Below, one piece after another: positions 47,025 to 57,730 of a stretch of DNA of 64,000 nt. The position numbers were made by a program, and so were the translations under genes. The stretch is from Tamarix chinensis (Eukaryota > Streptophyta > Magnoliopsida > Caryophyllales > Tamaricaceae), in NCBI GenBank assembly GCA_030549775.1, contig CM060174.1:54376707-54440706 (forward strand), given 5' to 3'. Position 1 is the stretch's first letter; each line of letters begins with the position of its first letter. The notes below the pieces were generated by a model. That model saw nothing but the letters and a program-made list of their open reading frames with translations, was not told the origin of the DNA and made no database searches.

Positions 47025-47302
47025 ACCAGCTTGGAAGAAATTGCCTCTGGAGAGTAAGCATGAATGTACTCATCAAGCAAATCTGAAGTCAAATGTCAAA
47101 ACTCATCTTCCTGAATCCAAGAATTATCTGGTGCGGGACAATCTTTCCACTAAACTATGTAGTGTTGATACCCGCCATTAGTAGTACTCGAAACTTCATC
47201 TTCAAGGATAGCTTCAACCTCATCTCTTGTCCATGGTTGACTAGGGGACAACTTAGGTACTAAAACAAAAGTAGCCGTAACACCTGTCACACTAGTGGAA
47301 AA
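47025..47302 (-). pseudogene. Chromodomain at integrase C-terminus
   Basis: On the minus strand, VPKLSPSQPWTRDEVEAILE, then STTNGGYQHYIV, a stop, WKDCPAPDNSWIQEDEF and a LLDEYIHAYSPEAISS tail. The pattern Y..YIV.WK......SW follows the chromodomain fold, which in this group binds histone marks and steers integration. One TAG stands where Lys (AAG) is expected. It is separated from the integrase body by the MITE. Confidence 0.85.
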
Positions 47303-47310
47303 TGTGGGAG

Positions 47311-47629
47311 CAAGCAATAAAATCGCGGTCGCGGTCGCGATTGCGGTTGCGATATCGCAGTATCGGAGCATCGCGAACGATATTTTATATGTTGTGCTTG
47401 TCGCGACGTGATTTTTTAATTTTTTTCCACAATAAATATTAGCAAGTACCAGTAAATATCGGTAAATATAGGTAGAATATCGGCAAATATCGGTCGATAA
47501 CCGATATATTGCCGATAAATATGTGAAATTCTAAATCTGTCGCGTATCGCCAATTTCGCGTATCGGCTGACCCAAAATCCGATAAATATCGGCCGATATT
47601 GCGTATCGGGACCAATATTTAATTGTATG
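47311..47629. mobile_element. hAT-like MITE with CGATAT/GCGGTCGC motifs, copy 1
   Basis: 319 bp flanked by a perfect 8-bp duplication TGTGGGAG (47303-47310 and 47630-47637). Short terminal inverted repeats are imperfect (CAAGCAATAAAAT and, at the right, ATTTAATTGTATG). The interior is built of two phrase types: GCGGTCGCGAT repeats (47325-47360) and CGATAAATATCGGC repeats (47455-47610). It is inserted between the integrase body and chromodomain. A homologous copy is at about 63020-63312. There is no coding capacity. Confidence 0.75.
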
Positions 47630-47637
47630 TGTGGGAG

Positions 47638-48700
47638 GCTCAAAAGTACCTCAATACAAAGTCTTATCCTCAATATTGAATATAGGACTACTAGACAAGT
47701 CACAGATCGCAAGTCAAGCAAATAAGCAATAGAGCCAAGATGTTTCAAGATTCGAAAAGGTCCTAAAGCTTGGGCAAAAAGCTTTTTAAAAGATTATTTA
47801 GGAAATCTTTCAGGACGAATACAGACCATCATATAATCACCCTCATTAAACTCTAATTTCCTATGATGTACATCCACAGCCAATTTGTAATATGCATGAC
47901 TCTGCAATCTTAATCCAAATATCAGCATGCAAATCATGAATATGTTGTATAGAAGTTTCACCAAATTCAGCTAACTGCAAGTCACTAGGCAATGGCACTA
48001 AATCAATGAGCAAACGTGGAGCAACACCATGCACAATTTCAAATGGACTTTTTCCAACAGACTTATTAGTGAAGTTATTAGCAAGTTCAGTAACAGGTAA
48101 AATTAAGTCCCAAGTACCAAGTCTCTCACCAACTAGACACATAAGAAGGTTAAATACACTACGATTAATGACCTCTGTTTGCCTATCAGTTTGTGGGTGG
48201 AATGCACTAGAAAACTTCAAGTGCCAAATAATTTTCAAAGAATTCTCCAAAAGTGACTAACAAATTTAACATCTTTATCAGACACAATGGAAGAAGGCAA
48301 ACCATGCAACCAAACAATTTCCTTGAATAAAATCCTAGCAATATGAGATGCATTAGCAATTTTAGTACAAGGAATAAAAGGTACCACCTTTGAAAACTGG
48401 TCTACCAAAACTAAGATAAGAGTCATGGCCTCTGGCAGTGCAGGGAATACCTAAGACAAAGTCTATACTAGTCTTTCCAAGGGGAATGTGGAATAGGCAA
48501 GGGAGTATATAGTCCAGTATTTTGCTTCCTAGCTTTACTAAGCTGGCAACATGACAAAACAACTCTAGCAGCATCATTTCTTAACAAGGGCTTAGAGAAA
48601 TAGTAAGCTATAAAATGATCATTTTGCCTCTACCTAAATGTCTTGCGAGTCCCCTAGCATGAAGTTCCCTGAATCAAGAACTCACAAAGGTAAGTTTTGG
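47638..48700 (-). pseudogene. Integrase of intronic chromovirus
   Basis: Minus-strand stretches. KTSIDFVLGIPCTARG near 48470 is before the core, then LILVLVDQFSKVVPFIPCTK (48420), then IVSDKDVKFVSHFWRIL with the second catalytic Asp (48290). WHLKFSSAFHPQTDRQTEVI follows with the Glu of QTEVINRS (48200), then TWDLILPVTELANNFTNKSV and GKSPFEIVHGVAPRLLIDLV. The C-terminal part reads FRILKHLGSIAYLLDL before the MITE. The three acidic residues are near-complete, but stops and frameshifts separate the pieces. Confidence 0.85.
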
Positions 48701-49460
48701 GAATACGCAAGTTAGATCCACAAATCATGTAAGCATCTACTATAAAATAGTCAACATAATCACGACAATTACCATTACAACTTCTTGATAAAACCCCATG
48801 AGGTCAAGACACATGGCATAAGATTCTCTTTTCAAACACAACAACAGAAATACTCCACTTATGCAAAAAGAGTCCTATTCTACTTAAGGCATCAGCGACC
48901 ACGTTCAAACGATGCTTGAGAACAAAGGAATACTCTTGCAAAAACTCGACCCACTTCACATGTTTCACTCTTAGTTTCTTTTGGTCATTAATAAACTTGA
49001 GAGCATCATGATCACTTCAAAGCACAAACTCCTTAGGAAGTAGCTAATGTCGCCAATCCTCCAAACGTCACACTAAGGCATAGAACTCTTTCTCATATGT
49101 CGAATATTTATCTCAACTAGAGTCGTTTAGCTTTTCGAGAAAGAAGGTTGTCGGATGACCATTTTGACTCAACACACCTCCAACACCAACTCTTAAGTAT
49201 CACAAGCAGCCTCATAGACTTTGTTAAACTCTAGGTGACCTAAGATAAGGGCTTCAGTCATATTCTTCTTCATGTCCTTAAAAGCTTGCTTAGCAGCCTT
49301 AGACTATTAAAACTCACCTTTCCACAAGCAAGTAGTGATAAGAGTCATACTGTTACTAAAACTTCTAACCTCAACAATGGTTTTAGGCTTAGGCCACTCA
49401 ACTATGGCTTTAACCTTTTGAGGATCACATGAAATTCCTTTATTGAGACAACAAACCCAA
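48701..49460 (-). pseudogene. RNase H and integrase zinc finger of intronic chromovirus
   Basis: The minus strand near 49020-48890 is the RNase H core and end (codons for D.HDALKFIND.KKL, then VLKHRLNVVADALSRI near 48910). The HHCC region near 48560-48700 carries CHVASLVKLGSK. Several stops are present. Confidence 0.65.
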
Positions 49461-50090
49461 GGAAAATCATATTAGTTTGCAAGAAAGAACACTTAGCAAG
49501 TTAACATATAGCTTCTCAATCCTGAGAGTCTCAAAGACCAGCCTAAGATGATGCCAGTGCTCTTTTTGGAAAGGGCTATAAATCAAGATATCAAAATAGA
49601 CCACTAGGAACTTCCCAATATAAAAGCAAAGGATATGCATAGTGGCACTGGTACCAAGTGTATTAGTCAACTCAAAGGGTATAACAAACCACCCAAAATA
49701 TCCATTTGGAGTCTTAAAAGCAGTCTTATACTCATAACCGGGTCTCATCCTAAGTTGATGGTCTACTCCTCTAAGATCATTTTTTTAGAACCACTTAGAT
49801 CTTGCCATTTGTTCTAGCATCTCATCAAGTTTAGGTATGGGAAACTTATATCTATTAGTGATTTTATTAATGGTCCTATTATCAATGCCTATTCTCCATG
49901 AACCATCATTTTTGGGAGTCAAGAGGGCAGGAATAATACAAGGGCTACGACTATATTGGATAAATCCTTTCTCCAATAAACCCTCAACTCCTCACGCTCC
50001 TAGGTATTCATCCTATAATGGAGTAAATTAGGTAATGGAGCACCCGAAACAAGGTCTATAGTATGTTAGATATCTCTCATGGGAGGTAAA
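49461..50090 (-). pseudogene. Reverse transcriptase of intronic chromovirus
   Basis: First stretch (49976-49785): [20 protein letters not shown], then [20 protein letters not shown] and [13 protein letters not shown]. Second stretch (49748-49467): MRPGYEYKTAFKTPNGYFGW, then FVIPFELTNTLGTSATM and FLVVYFDILIYSPFQKEHWH. The YFDD motif is changed to YFDI, so the catalytic pair is lost. A frame break lies between the stretches at the DLRGVDHQLR region. Confidence 0.85.
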
Positions 50091-50299
50091 TTAGGGGGTA
50101 AAACATCTAGGGTGATACTCTCAAACGCATCAAGAAGCTCACTAAGCTTAGGAGATATCTAGCTAGTAGTGGCTAACGGGAACTCTAGTTCTATTTTGGC
50201 TACTAAGGCTAGCAACATATTTGACTTATGTCCCTCTTTCCCACACTCATATGCTTACAGAAAATGAATCTTTTAGAAAGTGGGGTGGAAGAAAAGATT

Positions 50300-50780
50300 G
50301 GACTACTCTTATTAGACTTGTGATGGGGTAGTGAAAGTCTCGCAAGGGTTAATTCGTTTTCCATCATTAGAAAACACATAAACATTGTCTTTCACATAGG
50401 TTGTTGCATTCTTATCGTAAATCCAAGGACAACTAAGTAAAATATGCACAACATCCATAAACAACACAACATGCCACACATTCTCATCATATGGACCCAA
50501 ATGTAAAGGACCTTAACATCTCTCAAAAATAATCAAGTCTTTTCTACCCAATCAATGTAGATAGGAGAGGAGTACGGTTTACGCTTAAGATTAAGTAGCT
50601 TAACAACAAACTAAGAAATCACATTCATAGAACTACCATGATCAATGACCTGTCGAAGATCTTATCACCACATTTGACCTTAGTCTCAATTATTACAGTT
50701 CTCTTCCAATAGTCAGTCACTAGCAGAAGAAAGAATACACCTCATAATATTCACACAACTATCCTTCTCACTCACCCTCA
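50300..50780 (-). pseudogene. Protease region of intronic chromovirus
   Basis: A minus-strand open stretch (50500-50312) reads VLFMDVVHILLSCPWIYDKN, the ILLGRPW-type second half of the protease with changes. Upstream near 50660 is a degraded D-hydrophobic-GSSMNVIS segment (minus strand of GAACTACCATGATCAAT). Confidence 0.6.
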
Positions 50781-50789
50781 AAAGCAATA

Positions 50790-51980
50790 TCTCCCTCAAT
50801 TGGATCTACAGTCTCATTAGTGGGTTCTTCCTCTTCTTGAATTTCTAATCCTATGGCAAGGGCACGATTTGAACAATGAGCTATAGGATGACCTCACTCA
50901 TGTCAATGATGAAATATCATAGAAGGGTAAGAAGATGATCCAAAATTTCAAGGGTTAAAAGATGATCCAAATGAATTTCCCTTGTTAGAATTCACATGTC
51001 GCTTAGATTGATTGTTACCCTTAGAATACTTATATGAATTGTGAGGCTTGTAGAATGAAGAGGTTTTAGCTTGCTTAGACTCTTCGGCTTGGGAAGTCAA
51101 CCTATGAGAGTAAGATGATGTTTGGTAACTTTCTATCTCCAAGGCATTTTGATATTCATCACCTAAGTTATTAGGTGCATGCAAGTTAAAATCTCTCTTA
51201 AGCTCATCCTTAAGTCCATTAATGAATATAGTGATAGTGACCCATTGTTCTTCTCTCACATTACCCCTAAGTTTTAAGTCCTCAAAGCGGTTATAATAAT
51301 CATCCACACTAAAAGAGAGATGTTTCAAATTTAAAAGTTCATCCACCAGTGGACTCCTATGAAAAGTAGGCAAGTATTTCTCTTTCAAATTTTGTTTCAT
51401 CTCATCCCATAAAGCTATAGGAGGACCGCCTACTTGACCCTTCTCTCTTTGGAAACTTTGCCAACATTTCCTAGCAGATCAAACAAGGTTCATCTTAGCA
51501 AAGCTAACTCTATGAATGTCAGTCATGCCATAAAATTCAAAATAATACTCTAGGCAACCTAACCAATCAATGAAACAGTGGGATTGAAGTGACCATCAAA
51601 GACAAAAACATCAACCATTACCTTAGTCAAATCATAAAGGCTATCACAAGGTAGGTACCTAGGATAGTCATAGTAGGTGAATGGTACCTACTGCCTCTTC
51701 CTTGGTGCCTATCTCTATGTCGGTAAAGTGGTTCATCATAGTGATCATGTATGCAATCATCATCCTCATAACCCTCAAGGTTATTGTTAGCATTTCATGA
51801 TGGGATGTCCGATGGAAATCTAAGTCATTTTGTCCTCTAGATTCGGAATATGCCCTACCATTCATGGGTATAGAAGCTAATGAATGAAAGACACTAGTGT
51901 TTATTGTGACATGTGGGACATTAGGACCTAAATTTCCTTCACCATTGTTTGGATTTGAACTAGTACTAGGCATAGGAGAC
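50790..51980 (-). pseudogene. Gag of intronic chromovirus
   Basis: A 150-codon open stretch (51400-50948) carries the gag core. It reads MKQNLKEKYLPTFHRSPLVD, then LKHLSFSVDDYYNRFEDLKL and VTITIFINGLKDELKRDFNL. A Ser/Lys/Asn-rich linker follows, toward a degraded zinc knuckle near 50880 (CSNRALAIG-type context). The N-terminal part (51973-51668) is Asn/His-rich with a stop and frame change between. This is the longest uninterrupted retroelement coding stretch of the element. Confidence 0.85.
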
Positions 51981-53230
51981 GCATTGGGAAGCGACTAACT
52001 TGCCTTTTTTGTTCCAACTTAGTAATAACCTCATGAACTACGCCTTAGGTATTATGTGCTCCTAGGAAAGACACCTAAAGACCCTTAACCAAATTTTCAA
52101 CTAACACAATATGTTATTGATTTTCTTTAATGTCTTTATGATATTACTCTTTCATAACATCCATGTTAGTTTTTAATTTTTCAATCACTCCATTCATAGC
52201 CACTTGAAAATCATGCAAATTTTTGCTCATATCACCTATCATTTTCTCTATTGTCATTGCTCTAGTGAGGCATAAAAAAAATATATGATTTTTTGTTGTT
52301 GATATCAACTAAATTAAACAAGGAAAAACAAATAACTAGTAGTACTAAGCACACATGCAACAAACTAAAGGAATGAAAATAAATATGAAATTTTCCAATT
52401 AACCCAAAAGCTATATAAATATATAAAAAATTAATTTTTTCTAAAAAAATAAGATCACAAAGTAATCTCGGCTCCAAGAAAATTAATCAACTAGCCACCA
52501 TGGATAACCTCAAGTCCTAAGTCCATAAAGAGAAAAGAAACTAATACCGAAATAAAAATTGAACCTCATAATTAGTTTAAAGAAATTGGCAAGCCACTTT
52601 TTCTTCTCTTAACTTTTTCTTTCCGTTTCTCCTGCACATAAATATCATGAATAAACAAAATGCTATGTTGAATTCTAGAACTTCAAGACTAATGAATGAA
52701 CATGATAGCACACAAGGAGGCAGGTTGGAATTGACGGCATTATCAATGCTCTACAAAGGAGGCAACAACAGACGACTGTCAAGTGGTGTACAGCTGCGAC
52801 CACGGGCGGAGAGCTTGGGGCGCAATGTGCGACACCCAACAAACAAGCCTGGCAGGTTTTGAGAGGACTTCTTCCCCAATTGTTTGCCTACTTTGGTAAA
52901 TCTCTTGCTCTTTGATTAGTGGTTGTTTAGGCTCTCAATTTTTTCCCAATTTCTACTGCTTTCTCCCAATCTGGATACATCTATGATTTTAGGGTTAGGG
53001 CTCTAGTAATCCGGTCCAATTAAACATCGATTCTAGTGTAATTGAGGATAACTGAGTTCAAATGAGAGGGATTGGAAGTTGATTGATTGAGATATGACCA
53101 GGGCCGTGATTCATTGGGCGAATTTTGGAATGAATTAAAGAATTTCTGCAGTTAAGGTTTGAGGGACTAATTAAGGCAGAATTTTGGAGCGAGTAGCAGC
53201 AGCAAAAGTGTAAAGAAGCCAAACCAAGTT
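51981..53230 (-). other. Leader of intronic chromovirus
   Basis: Between primer site and gag. A 71-codon plus-strand open frame at 52647-52862 (basic, no recognised domain) runs against the element and is probably chance or captured sequence. The rest shows nothing. Confidence 0.4.
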
Positions 53231-53240
53231 CTAATACCAA
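53228..53240 (-). other. Primer binding site of intronic chromovirus
   Basis: The minus strand reads TTGGTATTAGAAC beside the 5' LTR, close to the initiator-Met site TTGGTATCAGAGC (two changes). Confidence 0.7.
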
Positions 53241-53242
53241 AT

Positions 53243-53623
53243 TGATAGAGAACAGGTTGGGATTGAGAAGATTAAAGAAAGAAGGGAAGAGTTAAGGAGA
53301 AGAATTAAGCTAAGGGAAGACAATGCAATTAATATTCTGAAGCAACTCATAAATAGATGTCCTTCGGAAATCATACGCACTAATCCTCATATAGGCTACT
53401 GATGATAATAGATAAGCAAAAGATAAGATACTGACTAGAAGATATAAATGAGAAATCTAAGTGTGAACAGTATTCACACGAACAGTAACTGACTAGATAA
53501 TGAACAGTAGCTAACTCACTAGATACTAAGAAAACTGACTAATAGATAAAACTCTAAAATCTTATTATTTCCTATATCTGAATTTCTTCCTAAGATATGT
53601 CTTAAAGCATCTAATTCCCATCA
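53243..53623 (-). mobile_element. 5' LTR of intronic chromovirus
   Basis: See the 3' LTR at 46669-47018. Starts TGATAGAGAACAGGTT and ends CCCATCA on the plus strand. Confidence 0.9.
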
Positions 53624-55736
53624 ATACTGCACATGAAAGTCATTTTGAGCAAAAGGATGAGAAGAACTAATAAATGTGATGCCTACCAATTATTGTATAT
53701 GACCTTTAAATCTTCAAAAATATTCTAACATGTATTTTCCTAGCCAATATAGAGATTGCTTCTGAATGTATACTGGTAAGCATGGAATCTACTGCACTCA
53801 AGATCCTAAAACAAATAGTATTGTATTTCAAAAGGAACCAACCAAACAAAACTACCCCACAAATGAATCCTCCATCCTCCAGCTTTAACCACTCTTAGGT
53901 TAAATAAACCATATAAATACAAACTCTACATCTCCAACCCAGCAGAGTAGAAATGAAGATGAAAAGGAAGAAGTGAATAGATATTGTTTAGACACCAAAG
54001 GACGAATCAAATAGATATTCATCACATCAGAAGAAATGTAGAAATGTATCTCCAATTGAATCTTGCTAGTTTGCATCAGAATGTCACTAAAATGATAACG
54101 AAAGGCTGTAAGTAGAGGCATAGCATGGATGGAATGAGTTTGATTCCAAAGCATGGACAATAAGTCACACTAGACAACCTTCTTTTGCAATATCGATTAA
54201 ACTTCAGCTTCATTTGGGAAAGCTGCTGTGGTCAGTTGTTGATCTTTGTGGCAGGCAATTATTATTTATTTGGAATGCAAACTTACTCTATATATATATA
54301 GTTGAAAGGAAATTCGGGGTAGAAAGATTTACTAAACCAAGACTAAGCATACTCATGGCTCAACTGCAACCTGCAGGCTTCAAAGATTGGTAATTTGAAG
54401 TTGGGGAAGAAAAACCCCAGTATTATCCTGTGCTACATACAATAAGGTCATGAAAGCTATATTCAATATAGTCCCAAGCTCCACTGCATAGAAATATGAC
54501 AACAGGCAGCATACAAACATTACCTATCTGCACAACGAATTCAGAACCCAATCATTCCCTTCCAAATCATGAAAAGGAACACTAGCAAATTCAGAATGCC
54601 AGCTAAAGAGAAGCAAGATATTCATTTAGAGCAACACAACCGAGGGTAATATAGATATCCTCTTAATTGATCATGATGTTGCGAGGTATGAAAAGTCCTG
54701 TTAGGTGGCTGCTAAGGCATAAAGAGAACTACTACTAGGCAAATATACCAATGAAGGAAGAAACTGGAATCCTGCCGTGTGGAAGGTGAAGAAAAGTAGC
54801 CCAACTAACTCTATAGTATAGCAGCCATTAAACCCAAATGAAGACAAAAGTCATCCTACCACAAATCAATTACTCATCACATTGGCATTCAGGTAAGGCT
54901 ACCAACCGTGACTGTGTACACAACTCCAATAGCAGAATATCTACAAGTCACTAGCCTAACTCCCATCGGACTGCAATCCAATGCTCCACCCTGTATGTTC
55001 CGGTTTTCCATTTCAGGGTGATCCATATTCTGGGGTTCTTGGGTATAATAGAATATCCATCCAGCCACTAAAATAAATATCCTTAAGTACCCAAGCAACA
55101 GAGAGCTAGGAAAAAATTTACAAGCACACTCAACATAACCTAAATTACCTTATTCATAACAACTGAATCAGCTACACAATAGAAATGAGCAACAAGCCTT
55201 TTTTTTTCTCAGACTTTGTCTCGTGTTTCCGTGAGAATACATGCAAAGATGATAAATTCTCAAACCTGCACCCAACATTCAACCCTTTCTTAATGCATAC
55301 ACTTCTACTTCGTTAAATGAAATATAAAAAATGAAAAACGATACAATTTCCACTTTCTTCTAATCAATCATCTAGCATATCAGTTGGTAGCTGGAATCTA
55401 GCCCCTTCTTACTTAATAGCAAGTCACATGGCAAAAGTGGCCCTGTCACCACTCCCTTGCTTGCATGCGCGTAAAATTTTTCATATTTTAAATACGTAAT
55501 TTAATTGTTTGGTAACTTAAGTTCTGAAATGAAGATATATAAGGTGATGTATAATGACAATATTGGGTATGTAACATTTTTTTTATTTTTTTTCAATAAA
55601 TAATGTATAGTAAATTGTGAAAAATAAAAAATAAAAATAAAATCTATTAAGGATTGTTTTGAAGTTTTACACAAAAAAATAATGATGGGTCAAATGAGCT
55701 GAAATGAATCACTAAGATGATTTCCTTGCAATAACC
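53624..55736. other. Probable NAA30 intron sequence, no exon seen
   Basis: Low-repeat AT-rich DNA without retroelement domains. I looked for NAA30 exons on the minus strand (acetyl-CoA loop and N-terminal GNAT segments) and found none. A (TA)4 run lies near 54291. The open frame 54889-55098 shows no domain. The right edge is the truncated start of a Reina-like element. Confidence 0.4.
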
Positions 55737-56357
55737 TTGAAGTTAGCTTTAAAATGTGAAAGACAAACTAAGTCTACCAAAGTCTATGCTAAAACAAATG
55801 CTTCAACTTCTACTTCAACCAAAAACTATTCAAATACATCTACTTCAAAATATGGGACACATGTATCTTCAACTAATGATAAGAAACTCAACCCTAACCG
55901 AGATGAAAAAGGTAAAACCAAGGTAAATGAAATGTCCAATAAGCAATCTTTTAAATGTGAAGGATATGGTCATTTTGCTAGAAAATGTCCTAACCAAAGA
56001 GTTTTAACCTTAAATGAAATAGCAAGTATGGAACCATGTGATGATAATAATGACCTAGAGACTAAATCTAATGATGATACCTTGAGTATGTATGAAGAAG
56101 ATGGTAATCCATGTTTTATACTCCAAAGAGTATTACAAGTCCAACCTAATAATCCATCTACACAAAGGGATAAAATTTTTAAAACTAGGTGTAGAATTGG
56201 TGACAAGGTTTGTAGAGTCATCATAGATAGCGGTTCATGTACTAATGTTGCTAGTGAAATGATGGTTAAGCAATTAGGCTTAGTAACTACTAATCCTCCT
56301 AAACCATATTCATTACAATGGCTTAGTAAGGATAAAGGTGTTAAAATAGATAAGTGA
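55737..56357 (+). pseudogene. Gag end and protease of Reina-like element
   Basis: A 206-codon open stretch, the longest ORF in the window. It has a Ser/Thr/Asn/Lys-rich linker (residues 12-70) and a zinc knuckle SFKCEGYGHFARKCPN at about residue 73, whose first Cys is Ser. A spacer with EPCDDNNDLETKSNDD follows, then the protease start (VCRVIIDSGSCTNVASEMMV at about residue 158). The DSG catalytic triad is intact. It ends at TGA 56355 inside the protease. The next 400 bases (56360-56760) continue as LITFCINDYHDEVFCNVLPM, a stop, then GILLGRPWQFD in the same family pattern. Confidence 0.85.
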
Positions 56358-56760
56358 AGCCTAATTACTTTTTGTATCAATGATTATCATGATGAAGTAT
56401 TTTGTAATGTATTGCCTATGGATGCTTGAGGTATTTTACTAGGAAGACCATGGCAATTTGATATAAATGCAATTCATGCTAATGAATATATTGTACTTAA
56501 AGGTAAAAAGAAGTACAAATTGAAACCATCTCAATATGATCATATGCAACTTATTGAAACTAAAAATAGTTTATTCTTACGTGAAAAGGATATGATTAAT
56601 TGTATTCAAGAAAAGGGTATTTGCTATGCTTTAGTAGTAAAAGAATCTCAATTTGGGGAGAATAATTCTAACAATTCGAACCTTACTAGGTTACTTGATG
56701 AATATAATGAAGTATTTCCTGATTACTTACTCTTAGACTACTGCTTATTAAGGGTATAGA
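56358..56760 (+). pseudogene. Protease end and linker to RT
   Basis: CNVLPMDA, stop, GILLGRPWQFDINAIHANE (second half of the protease). Then the open stretch 56520-56759 reads MKPSQYDHMQLIETKNSLFL, then KGICYALVVKESQ and LLDEYNEVFPDYL, the FxDVFP-type motif before RT. Confidence 0.8.
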
Positions 56761-57406
56761 GCATGCTATAGATTTAATTCCTAGAATGCCTTTACCTAAT
56801 AAACCTACTTATAGATGTAATATAGAAGAAGCTAAGGATAGATAAAGGTTATGTGAAAGAAAGTTTGAGTTCTTATTGTGTACTTGATTTGCTAGTTCCT
56901 AAGAAAGATGGTACCTAGAGCATGTTCATAGATTCTAGAGCCATAAATAATATAAACATCAAGTACAGATTTCCTATGCCGAGACTTGATGACATGCTTA
57001 ATGAAATTTGTGGTGCACGTGTGTTTTCCCAAATTGACCTAAAATGTGGTTATCATCAAATGAGAATTAGAAAAGGAGATGAATGGAAGACGACCTTTAA
57101 AATTAAATATGGTCTTTATGAATAGATTGTGATGCCTTTTGGTTTGTGTATTGCACCTAGTTCTTTCATGAGACTAATGAATGAAATTATTCATCCTTTT
57201 CTAGGTAACTTCATTATGTTTTATTTGGATGACATACTTGTATATATTAAAAATGAACATGATCATCTTGTGCATCTAAGGAAACTATTTGATAAGCTAA
57301 TGAAAACTAAAATTTATGGAAAATTTAAAAAATGTGAATTTATGCTTCTAAGTGTAGTTTTTCTTCGTTATATTATTAGTGGCGAGACTATTTGTCTAAC
57401 TCAAGA
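56761..57406 (+). pseudogene. Reverse transcriptase of Reina-like element
   Basis: Two open stretches separated by a single stop at 57123. The first reads [20 protein letters not shown], then [20 protein letters not shown] and [18 protein letters not shown]. The second reads MMPFGLCIAPSSFMRLMNEI, then LGNFIMFYLDDILVYIKNEH and YGKFKKCEF. The catalytic YLDD is intact. The stretch ends with VVFLRYIISG at the MITE junction, and RNase H is absent. Confidence 0.9.
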
Positions 57407-57730
57407 TAGGACTGTAAACGAGCCGAGTCGAGCCGGAGTGGGCTTGTTTAATAAATGAGTTTAAAAATGAGGCTCAGGCTCGGCTTAGTTCGTTGAGCAG
57501 AGTTGAGCCAACTCGCGAGCTTTTATGATAAATGAGTCAAGCTCAAGGGCTTTTACACTATAAACAAACTCAAGCCCAAAATTTCCATACTCAAGCTCTG
57601 CTTGTTTATTAAACGAGCTGAGCTCAAGCGTTATTTTAGGCTTGTTTAACTAAATAAACAAGCTGAACCGAACCCTTATCAAGCCGAACCCAAAAAGCTC
57701 ACGAGCCGGCTCTGTTCATTTACAACCCTA
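57407..57730. mobile_element. hAT-like MITE, GAGCC family, copy 2
   Basis: 324 bp with inverted ends TAGGACTGTAAACGAGCC and GTTCATTTACAACCCTA. The interior is made of GAGCTCAAGC/GCTTGTTTA phrases. Flanks CTCAAGA and AGGATGTT do not form an 8-bp duplication. The sequence to the left is the end of RT and to the right the integrase zinc finger, so a segment of about 0.7-0.8 kb (RNase H) is missing at this point. Confidence 0.75.

Larger units (their letters stand above)
46669..53623 (-). mobile_element. Chromovirus (Ty3/gypsy) in the NAA30 intron, two LTRs
   Basis: A 6955-bp minus-strand element. The 3' LTR is 46669-47018 (350 bp) and the 5' LTR 53243-53623 (381 bp), both TGATAGAGAACAGG...CCATCA. 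Order on the minus strand: primer site, leader, gag, protease, RT, RNase H, integrase, chromodomain. The flanks ATTAT (46664-46668) and ATACT (53624-53628) agree at only 3 of 5 positions, so the target duplication is decayed or not original. All genes carry stops. A hAT-like MITE is nested at 47311-47629. The lineage is near Reina/CRM judging by RT and integrase wording, but it is not the same family as 11662-22750. Confidence 0.85.

Noticed and set aside
52647..52862. 71-codon plus-strand frame considered as a host gene
   Set aside because: It lies in the leader of the intronic chromovirus, antisense to it, with no recognised domain or splice structure.
46664..53628. ATTAT and ATACT as a target duplication of the intronic chromovirus
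   Set aside because: Only 3 of 5 bases agree, not enough to claim a duplication, although the LTR ends themselves are clear.
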